Shown one piece after another: positions 9,901-19,440 of a stretch of DNA of 28,676 nt (its first letter is position 1; every line of letters begins with the position of its first letter). The DNA comes from Rhizomucor pusillus (Eukaryota > Mucoromycota > Mucoromycetes > Mucorales > Lichtheimiaceae): assembly GCA_900175165.2 (NCBI GenBank), contig FWWN02000146.1:1-28676 (forward strand). Direction: 5' to 3'. The position numbers and the translations under genes are program-made. The notes beneath the pieces are model-generated. The model saw nothing but the letters and a program-made list of their open reading frames with translations, had not been told where the DNA came from and made no database searches.

Positions 9901-12639
9901 GAGCCCACCATTGACGCATCCGAGTGATCGGTACTTCCTCGACAAGTTCTTCTGGCTGCACGCGATGGTCTACTACCATCTTACTCATATCCATGTTGGG
10001 ACCATACCTGCAGCCATGCTAAGCGTCCATTTTTTTCATTCGCTTTTGATCCATTCTATTTACTTACATATCTATGAACCCATCGTGATCGTCATCGTCG
10101 CCCCACTGACTGTGCGTAGCTTCGCTTCCATGATGAATATGAGTCTGACCATCGTAAAAGTCATAATCGGTGCGTGCTTCACCGTGGATATCATCAAAGG
10201 GGTCACCGCTATCTACCGATGTCTTTGCAGAGCGCTTCTCAGCTTCTGTTTCTGCCTCGGCCATTGCAGCAGCAGCAGCTGCTGCTGCTGCTTCCTGTGC
10301 ACGCTGTTCTTCAGCTTCTTGTTCAGCTAGTGCCTGGGCCTCGAGCGCCGCCAAGCGCTCTTGTTCCTTTTGTCGGATCCGCGCTTCCTTTTCTAAAGTG
10401 CGCAGATGGTTCTCCAGATCACGCCAGACATCGAACGATATCGCCAAGTACGTGGCGCTCAAGACAACTTGGTGCTCTGTCCACTGCATCACATGAATCA
10501 ATTTGGAAACCATGTCATACTCGTTCTTATTTTCTTCGCAGTTGGTGACTTGTTGATCCACGAAGGGTAGCATATTTGTGAGGAAATAATAGCGAGATAA
10601 GAATTCGGCGAAGGTGAACGGATACATGTAATCAGACTGAGGACGTCGCGCGTAATCGACAAGACGGTATGCTTCCAGCTGCCACTTTACATAGTCTGCA
10701 TCGAACATGCTCGGCTTCTGCTGTGCGTTTGGTCGGATGTGAAAAACTTCAAAGATATGCATTGTTGATAGACAATTTACGAGGCTGTCTATCCGGCTAA
10801 CTGCTTGGTCGAGCACTGTCGCCATCTTTGCAGCGATAATGGCTGATTCTTGGTCATGTAATCTGAGCTTTTTCTCGCTTTCCTGATGCTGTTGATATTC
10901 GGTTCGCAGCCATCGTTCCGGTAAAGAGTACAGCTGCGCCTTGATGATAGTTCGTTCGTCTCGAGGATGGGTTTCCGTGGAAACGACGGGGCTCTCAAAC
11001 AGCTCTCGCAAAAACGCATTGGTGCAGTTGTATCTAAAGAGCAGAATGAAGTCGGGTGAAAGTGCGTCCAAGTTTCCTTCGAGCATGCCCTCAACAGAGT
11101 ATTCCACTGGCCCAGCAAAGTGCTGGATAACGAAACCCGAGGCCGCCTTGCCTTTAGCACATCCATCCTTTTTTAACAGAAGGTTTAACAAATTGGCGTC
11201 GGTTGCATCGATGGCATACGACTGCAGTCTCTCTGACTCCGCGTTGACCAATGTCTTGATTCCCTGATAGACTGGAAGGCAGCTTCCCGAAGCATCCGGA
11301 TACTCGAATGCACATGCAAGTGAAAATTGGCGGATGCGTTCAGTGCAAAATTGGGTGACAAGGTCGTGGAACATGTATTGCTGCTGCTGCTGTTGTTGTG
11401 AAAAGCCGATCGAATCGAGTGTAGTTATACAATGCGATACTTGTTCAGAATGAGCCAGCTTGCTGTTGAGAGTATCAACCATCCACAGTACAAGAATAGA
11501 GTACAATGCTCGTGCTAAACCATCGCGCTGAAGCGTTGCTGTTTCCACCGTCAGGAACGCAGTGCAAAACTCTTTGCCCAGCAACTTGAGTTTGTGCGTT
11601 AAGGTCGCTTCGAGCTTCGTGGTTGCCACGCCAAGCGCTGCTGCGACTAACGAAAGTGTGTCCTTGTTTTTGACACGGCAGGACTCTGACGGCGTGGAGG
11701 ATGAATTGAGGCCCACAAACTGGATGTTTCCCAAATGCAGAATAGCGGCCAATAGCTGGCAGATTTGTGCTGTTGTTTTGGCTTTGATACCGCAAGTCTT
11801 TAATGCCTCCTTAAAGTCGTTGAACGCAATCTCGTCATTGCTGCCTGTAGGTCGCTGATTACTCGTGTCTTTGAGGTAATAGAAATGATCTGCAGGGTGG
11901 CTAATGTGCAAAGCAGCCTTCTCCTGCGCCGTAGTGCCTGCCAAAAGCTGATAGAATATGTCAAAGTTGGCTGGGCCACGCGTTACTCGTTGTTTGTCAA
12001 GTAGGAAAGAAGCCGTGTACGAGCCTGCAATGCGTCCACGCTCGTTAAAGTATAGCGTGTTGAGTTGTGCTAACCTCGAGGCTGATCTGTTGTCTGCTGA
12101 TGTAGCTGTACCAAATGCTCCCAGAATTGTTTGTACAGCAAGTATCTGTCTCTGCAACTTGGTCTCGCGTCGAGTATGTGTTGATAACAGAAGTAGCGTC
12201 TTGAGAATATGGAGATGTGTTGTTGACTTGCCGGATCCTGAGATGCCACTGTTATCAAGAAAAGAGAGAATTTTGTAAGATGCAGGTGATGCTGTGTCTT
12301 GTTTCTCGTATGTACTTGCCTAAGCAAAATGGCAACATCCTTTTCTTTTCGACGCATTACATAATATGCCCGGGTTGCAAAATCGTATATATGCGGTTCT
12401 ACACAGGATGTGCTGTTAGCCAGATCCTTGTAGCCATTGTTGATGTAATATTTCAGAGTAGCGTCGTTGAGTAGTTCAAGGTGTTTGTATGGATTCACTA
12501 CAAGCAGACGGTGATGACCGAGCTGTGTATATGGCTGATCCTGTTTGAATCGCTTATGTAATACATCGCATATGAGCTCGGCTGGCTGTGAATGGAAAGC
12601 ATCGTTAAATATTCGGACAAGGTCAGTGTTACTGCCCAT
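6993..12639 (-). CDS. Chitin synthase with N-terminal myosin motor-like domain (class V/VII type)
   Basis: Membrane enzyme that polymerises UDP-GlcNAc into chitin for the cell wall. Exons (minus): 12639-12320, 12248-10068, 10007-7144, 7078-6993; they total 5451 nt and encode 1816 aa. Residues 1 to about 760 are a myosin-like motor with P-loop SGISGSGKS at 107-115. Then come an Ala/Glu-rich linker, membrane segments and a cytochrome-b5-like region (KVYDMTKF, KIYDITDY; about 950-1130). The GT2 catalytic domain has DSDT (about 1375), QVYEY, EDRYL (about 1489) and QRRRW (about 1528). After C-terminal membrane helices, the last exon completes a DEK-C-like tail. The first intron is GC-AG and restores LLSGISGSGKS. 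The exon 2-3 junction gives DMYGPNMDMSKMV. The motor site is degenerate: P-loop Glu is Ile, switch II reads DSIGFS, and a 7-Gln run follows at once. The domain order is typical of hyphal-tip chitin synthases. Confidence 0.96.
10266..10291. repeat. 26-bp perfect CAG/CTG palindrome inside chitin synthase
   Basis: The left arm GCAGCAGCAGCAG (10266-10278) is followed directly by its exact reverse complement (10279-10291), with no spacer. On the coding (minus) strand it encodes an Ala-rich run in the linker between motor and synthase. It can form a hairpin and is prone to length change. Confidence 0.9.
11378..11398 (-). repeat. Glutamine codon run (7 codons) in motor domain
   Basis: Seven Gln codons (CAA/CAG mixed) directly follow the switch-II-like sequence DSIGFS. 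It is a short trinucleotide repeat within coding sequence and keeps the frame. Confidence 0.9.
12249..12319 (-). other. GC-AG intron (chitin synthase intron 1)
   Basis: The donor reads TTAG|GCAAGT and the acceptor AACAG|T. Joining gives LLSGISGSGKS, the expected lead-in to a myosin P-loop. The GT two codons on (CAA|GTACAT) is in the wrong phase for this acceptor. Confidence 0.85.
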
Positions 12640-12735
12640 TTGCAAACAGTTGCAGAAAGGAGAGAGAAGGATAAGGAATGTCTTTAAAAAGGAAAAGAAA
12701 GTAGAAACGAAGGTGAAGAGAAAGAGGATAATAAA
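12640..12735 (-). promoter_or_regulatory. C/T-rich leader before chitin synthase
   Basis: On the coding strand this upstream stretch is rich in CTTT and CTC runs and ends just before the ATG. It is probably 5' UTR or core promoter. The whole space to the exchanger stop codon is only 208 bp, so the promoter must be compact or overlap the neighbour's 3' UTR. Confidence 0.4.
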
Positions 12736-12847
12736 AACACGCCATCGTGGGTCGGGGAGTTACTCAGGACATGTAAGGAGTAGCATATTCTTTCAAACAA
12801 GCAGTAAGGGGATGCTTGATGCGCTCTCCCCTAATTCTTTATTACGT

Positions 12848-15800
12848 CTATAAAAGGCCGCCAGACGGTTGTCGCCCAAGCACAAAGCTGTGCTGTGCTG
12901 CCTCTGCAGCAGCGGGAGAAGAGGGTATAAAGTAGAATCCGGCTACCAGAACTAGGTAACTGAGGATCAAGATGGCTCCTTTGAAATAGTTGGATTTGCC
13001 TTCTTGGTAGGTATATGTCAACAGAAAGACCGCGAAAATGACAGCGATCATGTCCCACGTCGGGAAAATCAATCTGAATGTGGAACTCGACAGTTCTTGG
13101 TGGCCCCAGTTGTTCCACAATGAAAATGCAACCATGGCGGGAATTTGCAGCAAACACACTTGCAAAGCGTAAGCAGATCCAATTTCCAAACTAGAAATCT
13201 GCGTTAGAATGTGTGTACCACATGTCAGCTAGCCCGATTCGATGTACCTGAGCACGATATTCCCGTGAATGGAGAATCCAATTGCGTTAGTGAATTCTGT
13301 AATGTTGGGAACCTATAATCAAAGCAATCAGTCTTTCTAAACATAAAAGAATTACTGAATCTTTCGACTTACCAGTGCAAACAATGTTAGACCCAAGAAT
13401 TTCTCGTCCAATGCGATATCTTTCATGATAACGTCCACTTCATCCACCAAAATCTCTGCAATAATGGAGTACAGGACCGTGCAAGCAAATAAGATGACAA
13501 AACTCTTTACGGTTCCCCATTCGGGGGCATCGTGGCCGGACATTTCTTCTTCCTCTTCCTCTTCATCCTCGTCATCGAAAAGCCCCTCTGGTATCGGTAA
13601 TGGTGCTACGTTGCCATTTTTAGCGTGCTTATTCGATACGTTGCTAGCAACGTTGATGCTTGGATCTGAAATCGCAAACACAGCGAAGCGGGTGAATATC
13701 TCATTTTCGATTTCCCTAACGTATATGCATACCACTCTTTGACCGATTATAAACAGATGGTCCATCCTGCTCCTCCTCTGGCTGTTGTTCTGCCTGATCT
13801 TGTGCAGGAGCAAAGTACGACTGGATTAGCTTCTGATAATACGTCTTCCTTTTGTCTTGACGACGTTCTTGCTCTGAAGTCGTACTATTCCACACCATTT
13901 CGGCGTGAGTATGTAAGCTGAATAGCATGCCAATCACGTATGCCTGTGACATCCCAAAATAATGAGTACGATAACAGTTTACAATTGCGCAAATTAGTAT
14001 TAAATTTACGCACCGAGGGAAGAATGACGGCACAGATCCAAGTGAAAGGCTTGACATTATCCTGATACACAGGGTCTCTGGCGGGATCCATCTGCGAATA
14101 GTGACATTCAGAGCATGAAAAATCTACGCTGTCACCATCAGGGCACTGTCTACATTGGAGTTCAAACTAGACGGATGTTACGTAAGCAAGCCGGTTGATT
14201 GAGCATTCAGATAGCAATACTCACAGATGCGAACATTTGATAAAAGAATGTAGGCGACATGGCGGCAATGATGGCCATAATTAACATAGTAGAAGTCACA
14301 CCTAACAAGCAAAATAATACTGTGAGCAACATTGTGTACATAGAGCATATAGTCGGTCACTGTACCTGCGCTTTTGGAATTGAATTTCTGCTCTTTACGT
14401 TTCATACCGCCGCTGACCATGGCGCTGCCTGGGAGTAGCAAAACACCTACCAGAATGCTACCAATAATGCTTCCCTCAACCAGCGGACCCTTGCTGCTCA
14501 TGAGAGCGATGGCATACAAGATGATTTCAATGATACTGCCAAACGTTGCATTGATCACAGAGCCAACTGCCATGGAAGTCTGTGCAGATACAGAACTGAC
14601 AGCCATACCGATAAAGTAAGACAGCGGGATCACCGAACCGAGCGAAAGTGTGAATAAAAACAACGGCGAAGCAAGAAAGGAGTCGGGCCAAAGTTTCTTG
14701 AGCAGGAAATTGTCCAAAATGACGAAAAAGACAAGGGATAAAAAGTTGATAAAAATGATGTTGATGCCTTCATATGTGTACTTGTAGTATTGTAATCCTA
14801 CAGCTTCGTATGTACAAAGTAGTATGGTTCTGTTGCTGACGCCATTGCTGCTGCTGGTGTTGTTAGGCGACGGAAAACGGAGGCGCAGAGGACGTCGACG
14901 TAGATGTCGCAGTAGCTGGAATGTCAACTTTGACATTGGGATTGTGACAACGCACATCCAGCATATTATTGCAACTAGGAACAGCAAAGGCGCTATGTAT
15001 TGTACAACAAAAATAATCAGCTTCTATTCAAGTTTCTCTGTTAAGGACGCCTCTTACCGATGATTGTAAAGTAGAATATATAATACAGATATCCAGTTGG
15101 CCCGCTTGTAGCGATGTGTACAATCGTCGTTTTCCAGGAACGTCTCTTTCTGGTAGGTCGCAAGAGTCCAGTTTCTTCCTCGGCAGATGTTGAGACTGGC
15201 TGGTAACTATCGCTCATGACACGTTCCACGTAGCGGCCAAAAGGCCAGAGCAGATAAACCGCCAAGCCGGCAAGCATCTTGCTATATTTGCCGCCATCAG
15301 GAGGCATGATATTGATGATGATCGAAAGAATGCCCATGACGATAGCCAGCCACCAGCCAAAGACCAAGGTCCACATCACATTGCCTATCGATAGAAACCA
15401 GCGGGAGGATGGCGAAGAATGCAATGCAAGGTTGGCTTTTCGTACGACTGAGCGGGACTTTCTGTACAGTGCTGGTTTCCATATCGGCAGACCAAAAGGG
15501 TGCTCCCTGTTCATAGCCTATGCACAGTGATTTGCTTGCTGCGTCAGATGATCTCATCATTTTTTATCTATCTCTTTTTTTATGTATCTCTAGAAAGTCC
15601 AGTTTACGTACCTCCTGTTTGTCTTTGAGCGTGAAGTCATGCTCCTCGATTACTTCTTCTTGCTCTGGTGTGGAGCCTGATGAAGACGATGAAATTTTTT
15701 GACGAGGACGTCTGACAGTAGTTCGACGACGCAAAGGTGCTGCAGCAGATCGCCGACGTTGGCGTCCGTGAGGATATTCGGAGGAGTTGGTGCCGTATGT

Positions 15801-15848
15801 AGGCTGCGAGACTCTTCGTTGCCTCGTCTTTGCAGTCGGCTCTTCCAT
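12848..15848 (-). CDS. Vacuolar cation/H+ exchanger, CAX/VNX1 family, 9 exons
   Basis: Proton-driven antiporter that moves Ca2+ or monovalent cations into the vacuole. Exons (minus): 15848-15612, 15517-15058, 14992-14366, 14301-14225, 14166-14014, 13943-13733, 13665-13373, 13312-13248, 13190-12848; they total 2466 nt and encode 821 aa. The N-terminus is basic and Ser-rich. Next is the REHPFGLPIWKPALYRKSRS block (from about residue 83), which I associate with VNX1-like fungal proteins, then a two-helix segment. Two Na/Ca-exchanger halves follow: alpha-1 GSVINATFGSIIE (about 375-390) and alpha-2 VPNITEF…GNIVLSLEIGSAYALQ (about 687-720). A CxxC…CxxC loop (exon 5) and an acidic loop with a Glu run (exon 7) lie between. 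An acidic dileucine EETGLL is at 193-198. The VNX1-type N-terminus argues against a plain VCX1/CAX. Ion specificity cannot be read from sequence. Confidence 0.94.
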
Positions 15849-16341
15849 CAAAACGGTGTTGGAAAATAGAAAAAGGAAGAAGAGACGCGAAAGCTTTTTA
15901 AACTTGTCTCTCTTTTTTTCCCTTTTTTCTGTATCTTTGCATCACCACAGCATGAAAACACGGAAAATAGGCTCCGCCGCATGCAGGTGCTAGTCCCTTC
16001 TCAGCGGCAGGAGCGAAGCAACTCGTACGACATCGTGTACAAGACGTATCATACTTCTTGCTGAACTATTCAAATCAAGCTGGATCCCTGCTAAGCGCTT
16101 TAAATAATACTTGGATGCAAATTACTCTGGCGTGTGACGATGCAAGAGCGTTGCAGTCACGAGATGCTTCAGTATCGTCAAGCGCCCAAAGGAAATGCTC
16201 AGTAAATGATGGACACCGTTTACCCGATACAGGGTCTGTGTGCATTGGATACACATGGAATAGCTCGATGAATCACTAAGAAAGACGAGAAAGACAAGCT
16301 GGCAACGCTTTCTGTGTTTCGCTGTAAGCGTTTTCTGACAG

Positions 16342-16374
16342 GTTCCTTCTTGGAATACAACTCCGAGCATCCGG
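16342..16374 (-). repeat. Diverged 30-bp repeat, copy A
   Basis: The minus strand reads CCGGATGCTCGGAGTTGTAT and continues with TTCCAAGAAGGAAC. It matches copy B near 17245-17279 at roughly 26 of 32 positions with one indel. Both copies are in the same orientation, about 0.9 kb apart. Confidence 0.4.
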
Positions 16375-17244
16375 TTTTTTGGAATTTCATGGCAAGGGCA
16401 GACCTCGTTGCAAGTGAATCTTCGTAAAGTAAAAAATGCGACATCCTGATAATTTTTTATCCGCAGGATCAGATTAAATACGTAATGCTGGCTGGTCTGG
16501 CTCGTGTGCTTTGCACAGACTTAGTGGGATCTACTTACACATTGCGAGCTGGCTGAATTCTAGACTCTACAATCTATTCAATGGGTATGTATCAGGAACG
16601 AGTATGAAACCATCTGATACTATACGCCGCCGCTACTGTATCAACCTCTGAGGAAACCTGGTTGGCTCAGCTATATACGCGGGTGGGAATACTCATGACT
16701 AGTTATTATAGGTCGCAATCGTCCGGAACATAACAGAATAAGCAGCGAGAACCATTTATAGTTTTGATCTGAAGTTGCAAACCTTCAGAAATTGCTGTAT
16801 TGTCTTATGATGAATGTAAAGCAAAGAGTCACGAAAATTTTCACGGCCATGTACGTATGTACAGGTCTTTATTTATCCCTGTTCTGTGATTTCAAATCAA
16901 AATGAGAAAATAACCAAACTGGTGATCCGTTGTAGCATAGGAATAGACTGTTTCCCTTCTTATGATACACTTGTTGAACATGAAAGTCAACAATGCACAG
17001 GAGCAACTTGTTGATTGTCTGTGCCTGATGAACGAGGCTCTGGATTCTGGCCCAGACTATGCTGATTCTGACATTTAAGGAGCACCCTTTTTGTTTTTAG
17101 ATTTTAACAAGATACGCGGTTTGTTTGTGATCTGGTATTCATGAATCAATAGACACCCAAGCGGCGTCAAGATAAATAATACGATGATAATATGATGATT
17201 TGCGTTGGCAAGATCTTCAATGCCTCGCATGAACGCGCATATTG

Positions 17245-17279
17245 TTCCCTTTCGGAACGGAATTCCGAGCATCCCGGTG
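17245..17279 (-). repeat. Diverged 30-bp repeat, copy B
   Basis: The minus strand reads CCGGGATGCTCGGAATTCCG and continues with TTCCGAAAGGGAAC. It is partner to copy A. Both allow a peptide of the form MLG-V/I-x-F-x-E/K-GT, but no gene model supports either. Confidence 0.4.
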
Positions 17280-17473
17280 TAGCAGAGAGGTTTGCTGCCC
17301 AGAAAGTACAGAGTGGGGCGATGGAGAATGATCAGGCACGGCAGGCTCTCAAGTCTAGCTGACAATGTGATTTCATAAAATACAATATGTAGAACGAAGT
17401 ATATACATGGATGTCTGTGTTAATTTACATACAGCTGTGGTGTACGATGGTTGACAAAGGCGTGGATTACATG

Positions 17474-18431
17474 TTACATTGGCAGCAGCGGTGTTGTCTC
17501 TGTGAAGGCTGCTGTTACTGCGGCTGCGGTTGCTGTGGCAACGTGAGTATTTCGGTTAGCATTGTTCTTGCGGATTGCTGGAGGCGGCAGCGTTAGAAGC
17601 TTCTTTTCTCGGGTACAATACTGCTTCTTTTCGAACTTGATGAATGTATCAATGACGCAGAACTGAAAAGCGTTCATGAATAACGGAAATCTAACAATTC
17701 CGTATGTAAGAATGGGCTGTACATCAACAAATAATTCAGAAAACACCATAAAATCGTACACAAACATAACAAATACGACTTGGTAACGCAGATTGCCCCT
17801 TGCGACGTATTCAAGCAGCCAATCACCAAGCAAGAAAACGGCCGGGGCAAGCTGGAATACAAGGAAGATACAAAGCTTCATGCAAATTGTCGCCAAGACA
17901 AAAACACTTGTTTGACGAGCCCATCGTTGGAGCATGCATCTCAATGGTGGAGGACCATAGTCGCCACTGGGAACGCTATGAATACCGCTGCGTTTTAGCA
18001 GATGATCGATGATTCGGAGCCAGCCCCACAAGATGGCGATTCCGACTGTCGTGTCAACGAGAAGGCTGACAAGATAAACAGCACAAAGGTTCGTCCTAGG
18101 CCCATGAACAGGTCGCCCGGCTGCGTAGCTGAGACCAACGTTGAGAAAGTGGACGACGCTCGCCCCAAGAAACTGCTTGGTGACATCCAACAACCTGTTT
18201 AAAAGGAAACAATGAGGTTAAAGAAGGTGGAAATAATATATGTGATTACTAGCAGCAGTTTTTGCGAACATCGTCGTACCATATCGATACTGGCCGCCGA
18301 GGTTTCTCTCGACATCGTTTAACCGCGAGAGCCGTGAGAGCGGTCAATGCCAATGTAAACTGGACAAAGATAGCAAAACTATCCATTAATTCACAACTGT
18401 TGACGTTGTCTGCATTGCTTCGATAGCTCAT
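17474..18431 (-). CDS. STIMATE/TMEM110-like vacuolar membrane protein, 2 exons
   Basis: Multi-pass membrane protein of the family that includes animal STIMATE (ER, regulator of STIM calcium signalling) and yeast YPL162C (vacuolar membrane). Exons (minus): 18431-18280 and 18194-17474; together 873 nt and 290 aa. Splicing ATATG|GTACGA to CAG|G rebuilds IWLLDVTKQFLG, a conserved block of the family (IW-x2-D-x-x-KQ). About five hydrophobic segments are visible (about 16-37, 55-75, 85-115, 140-175, 185-210). The C-terminus is Thr/Ala-rich and ends ETTPLLPM, an acidic dileucine that suits vacuolar sorting. The ATG at 18431 is the only clear start; a TTTCACAG acceptor-like site just upstream may belong to a 5' UTR intron. 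Function in this fungus is inferred from family only. Confidence 0.88.
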
Positions 18432-19440
18432 CAGGAGAAATGATCTGTGAAAGAAAAAAGGGGGTTGAAGAAAAGTGAAAGCAGAAATGAACTAATATAG
18501 CCCCACATGAGCTTATCGTTTCATCCACATACATACATGGACAAAGGGCCAAATGAATTTGGTGCAATAATCGAGGACCGCGGCTGAGCTTCTGCTTTGG
18601 GAAATCCGCTACTACGTCAAAAGATTCCTGTGATAACAATGACAACTTGCAAAGTCCAAGTGATCCTTCTGCCCCCTATATGCGACGAGTATACTCACGT
18701 GCCCATTTGCATGGATACTTTGAATTCCTAAGTATGAAGGATATTCATATGCGCACAGATAGATGTAAATGTATTTCATCCTGATGATTGGTCCTTTATG
18801 CACATGCACACTTCAACTATATAGATTTACTTGAACATTGTGCGAACGAGAATGGATGTTGATCTTCGTTTCTCGACTTTGGCTACGTAATACCTTTAGT
18901 GTTTTGCTTACAAAGTGCTCTCGAGTATTAATAGAGATATGCCTGTTCTAATGCCAATTCTACTAGTATTCTAGGTACTGTATGTATTGCTGAAACGATA
19001 TAGACGTGACACGACTGATTATCTCACAACTTTATATATATAATTACTAATGAGATTCAATTGCCTTATACTAAGTAAGAGAGGTTCCCAGTGCTGCTGG
19101 GGAGGAGGAAGGGGAAAAGGAGGAGGAGGAGTAGGTGTATCAATCATGAAAATGGGGTGTATGTTTTCTTCCTACATGGCAGATATGTAAATAGCTGTGC
19201 ACTGCTGAGGAGGCTTCGCAATTTGTGCAAAGCTACTATTCTTCGTCTAAGCATAAACCTCAAACTTTGTGTTGCCTAAACGCGTTTCCAACTATAAAGA
19301 AAAAGACGAGCAATATGTAGAGTAGCAAAATTAACAAATAGAGTAAAACGGGGGACGAGTGGTATGAAAGTGGTCCTATTATGTTCGTCCGATTAGTCAA
19401 TGCATCGCATCCCGGAAATTACTTTAGGACGCAACAAACC
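18432..19440. other. Intergenic, 1 kb
   Basis: Upstream region of the STIMATE-like gene and 3' side of the hydrolase gene. I see no gene. It is A/T-rich with TATATA runs near 19030, and a G/A-rich tract at about 19100-19135 (GGAGGAGG-type) that is low-complexity sequence. Confidence 0.55.

Larger units (their letters stand above)
15849..17473. other. Intergenic, 1.6 kb, no firm gene
   Basis: The first 45 bases are purine-rich on the plus strand (C/T-rich leader of the exchanger). No tRNA or recognised protein is seen. A minus-strand open frame at 17075-17365 has no ATG at its 5' end; the first in-frame ATG gives about 66 codons with one hydrophobic stretch. A 30-bp motif at about 17245-17279 recurs in diverged form at about 16342-16374. 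Confidence 0.55.

Noticed and set aside
10008..10067. Treating chitin synthase as two separate genes (myosin-like and synthase)
   Set aside because: A 60-nt GTAAGT…CAG intron joins them in frame and gives the family-typical DMYGPNMDMSKMV junction.
10170..10548. Plus-strand Ala/Ser- and Leu/Gln-rich frames
   Set aside because: They are antisense translations of the CAG/CTG-rich chitin synthase linker.
17075..17365. 96-codon minus-strand frame with one hydrophobic stretch
   Set aside because: It lacks an ATG at its 5' end, has no recognised family and no clear splice partner; kept only as a note in the intergenic entry.
18441..18645. Extra upstream exon for the STIMATE-like gene
   Set aside because: There is a good acceptor-like site (TTTCACAG), but no ATG-bearing exon continues the protein frame. 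It is more likely a 5' UTR intron, if real.
19100..19135. G/A-rich tract as a possible special element
   Set aside because: A simple low-complexity purine run, similar to others in the window, with no further signal.
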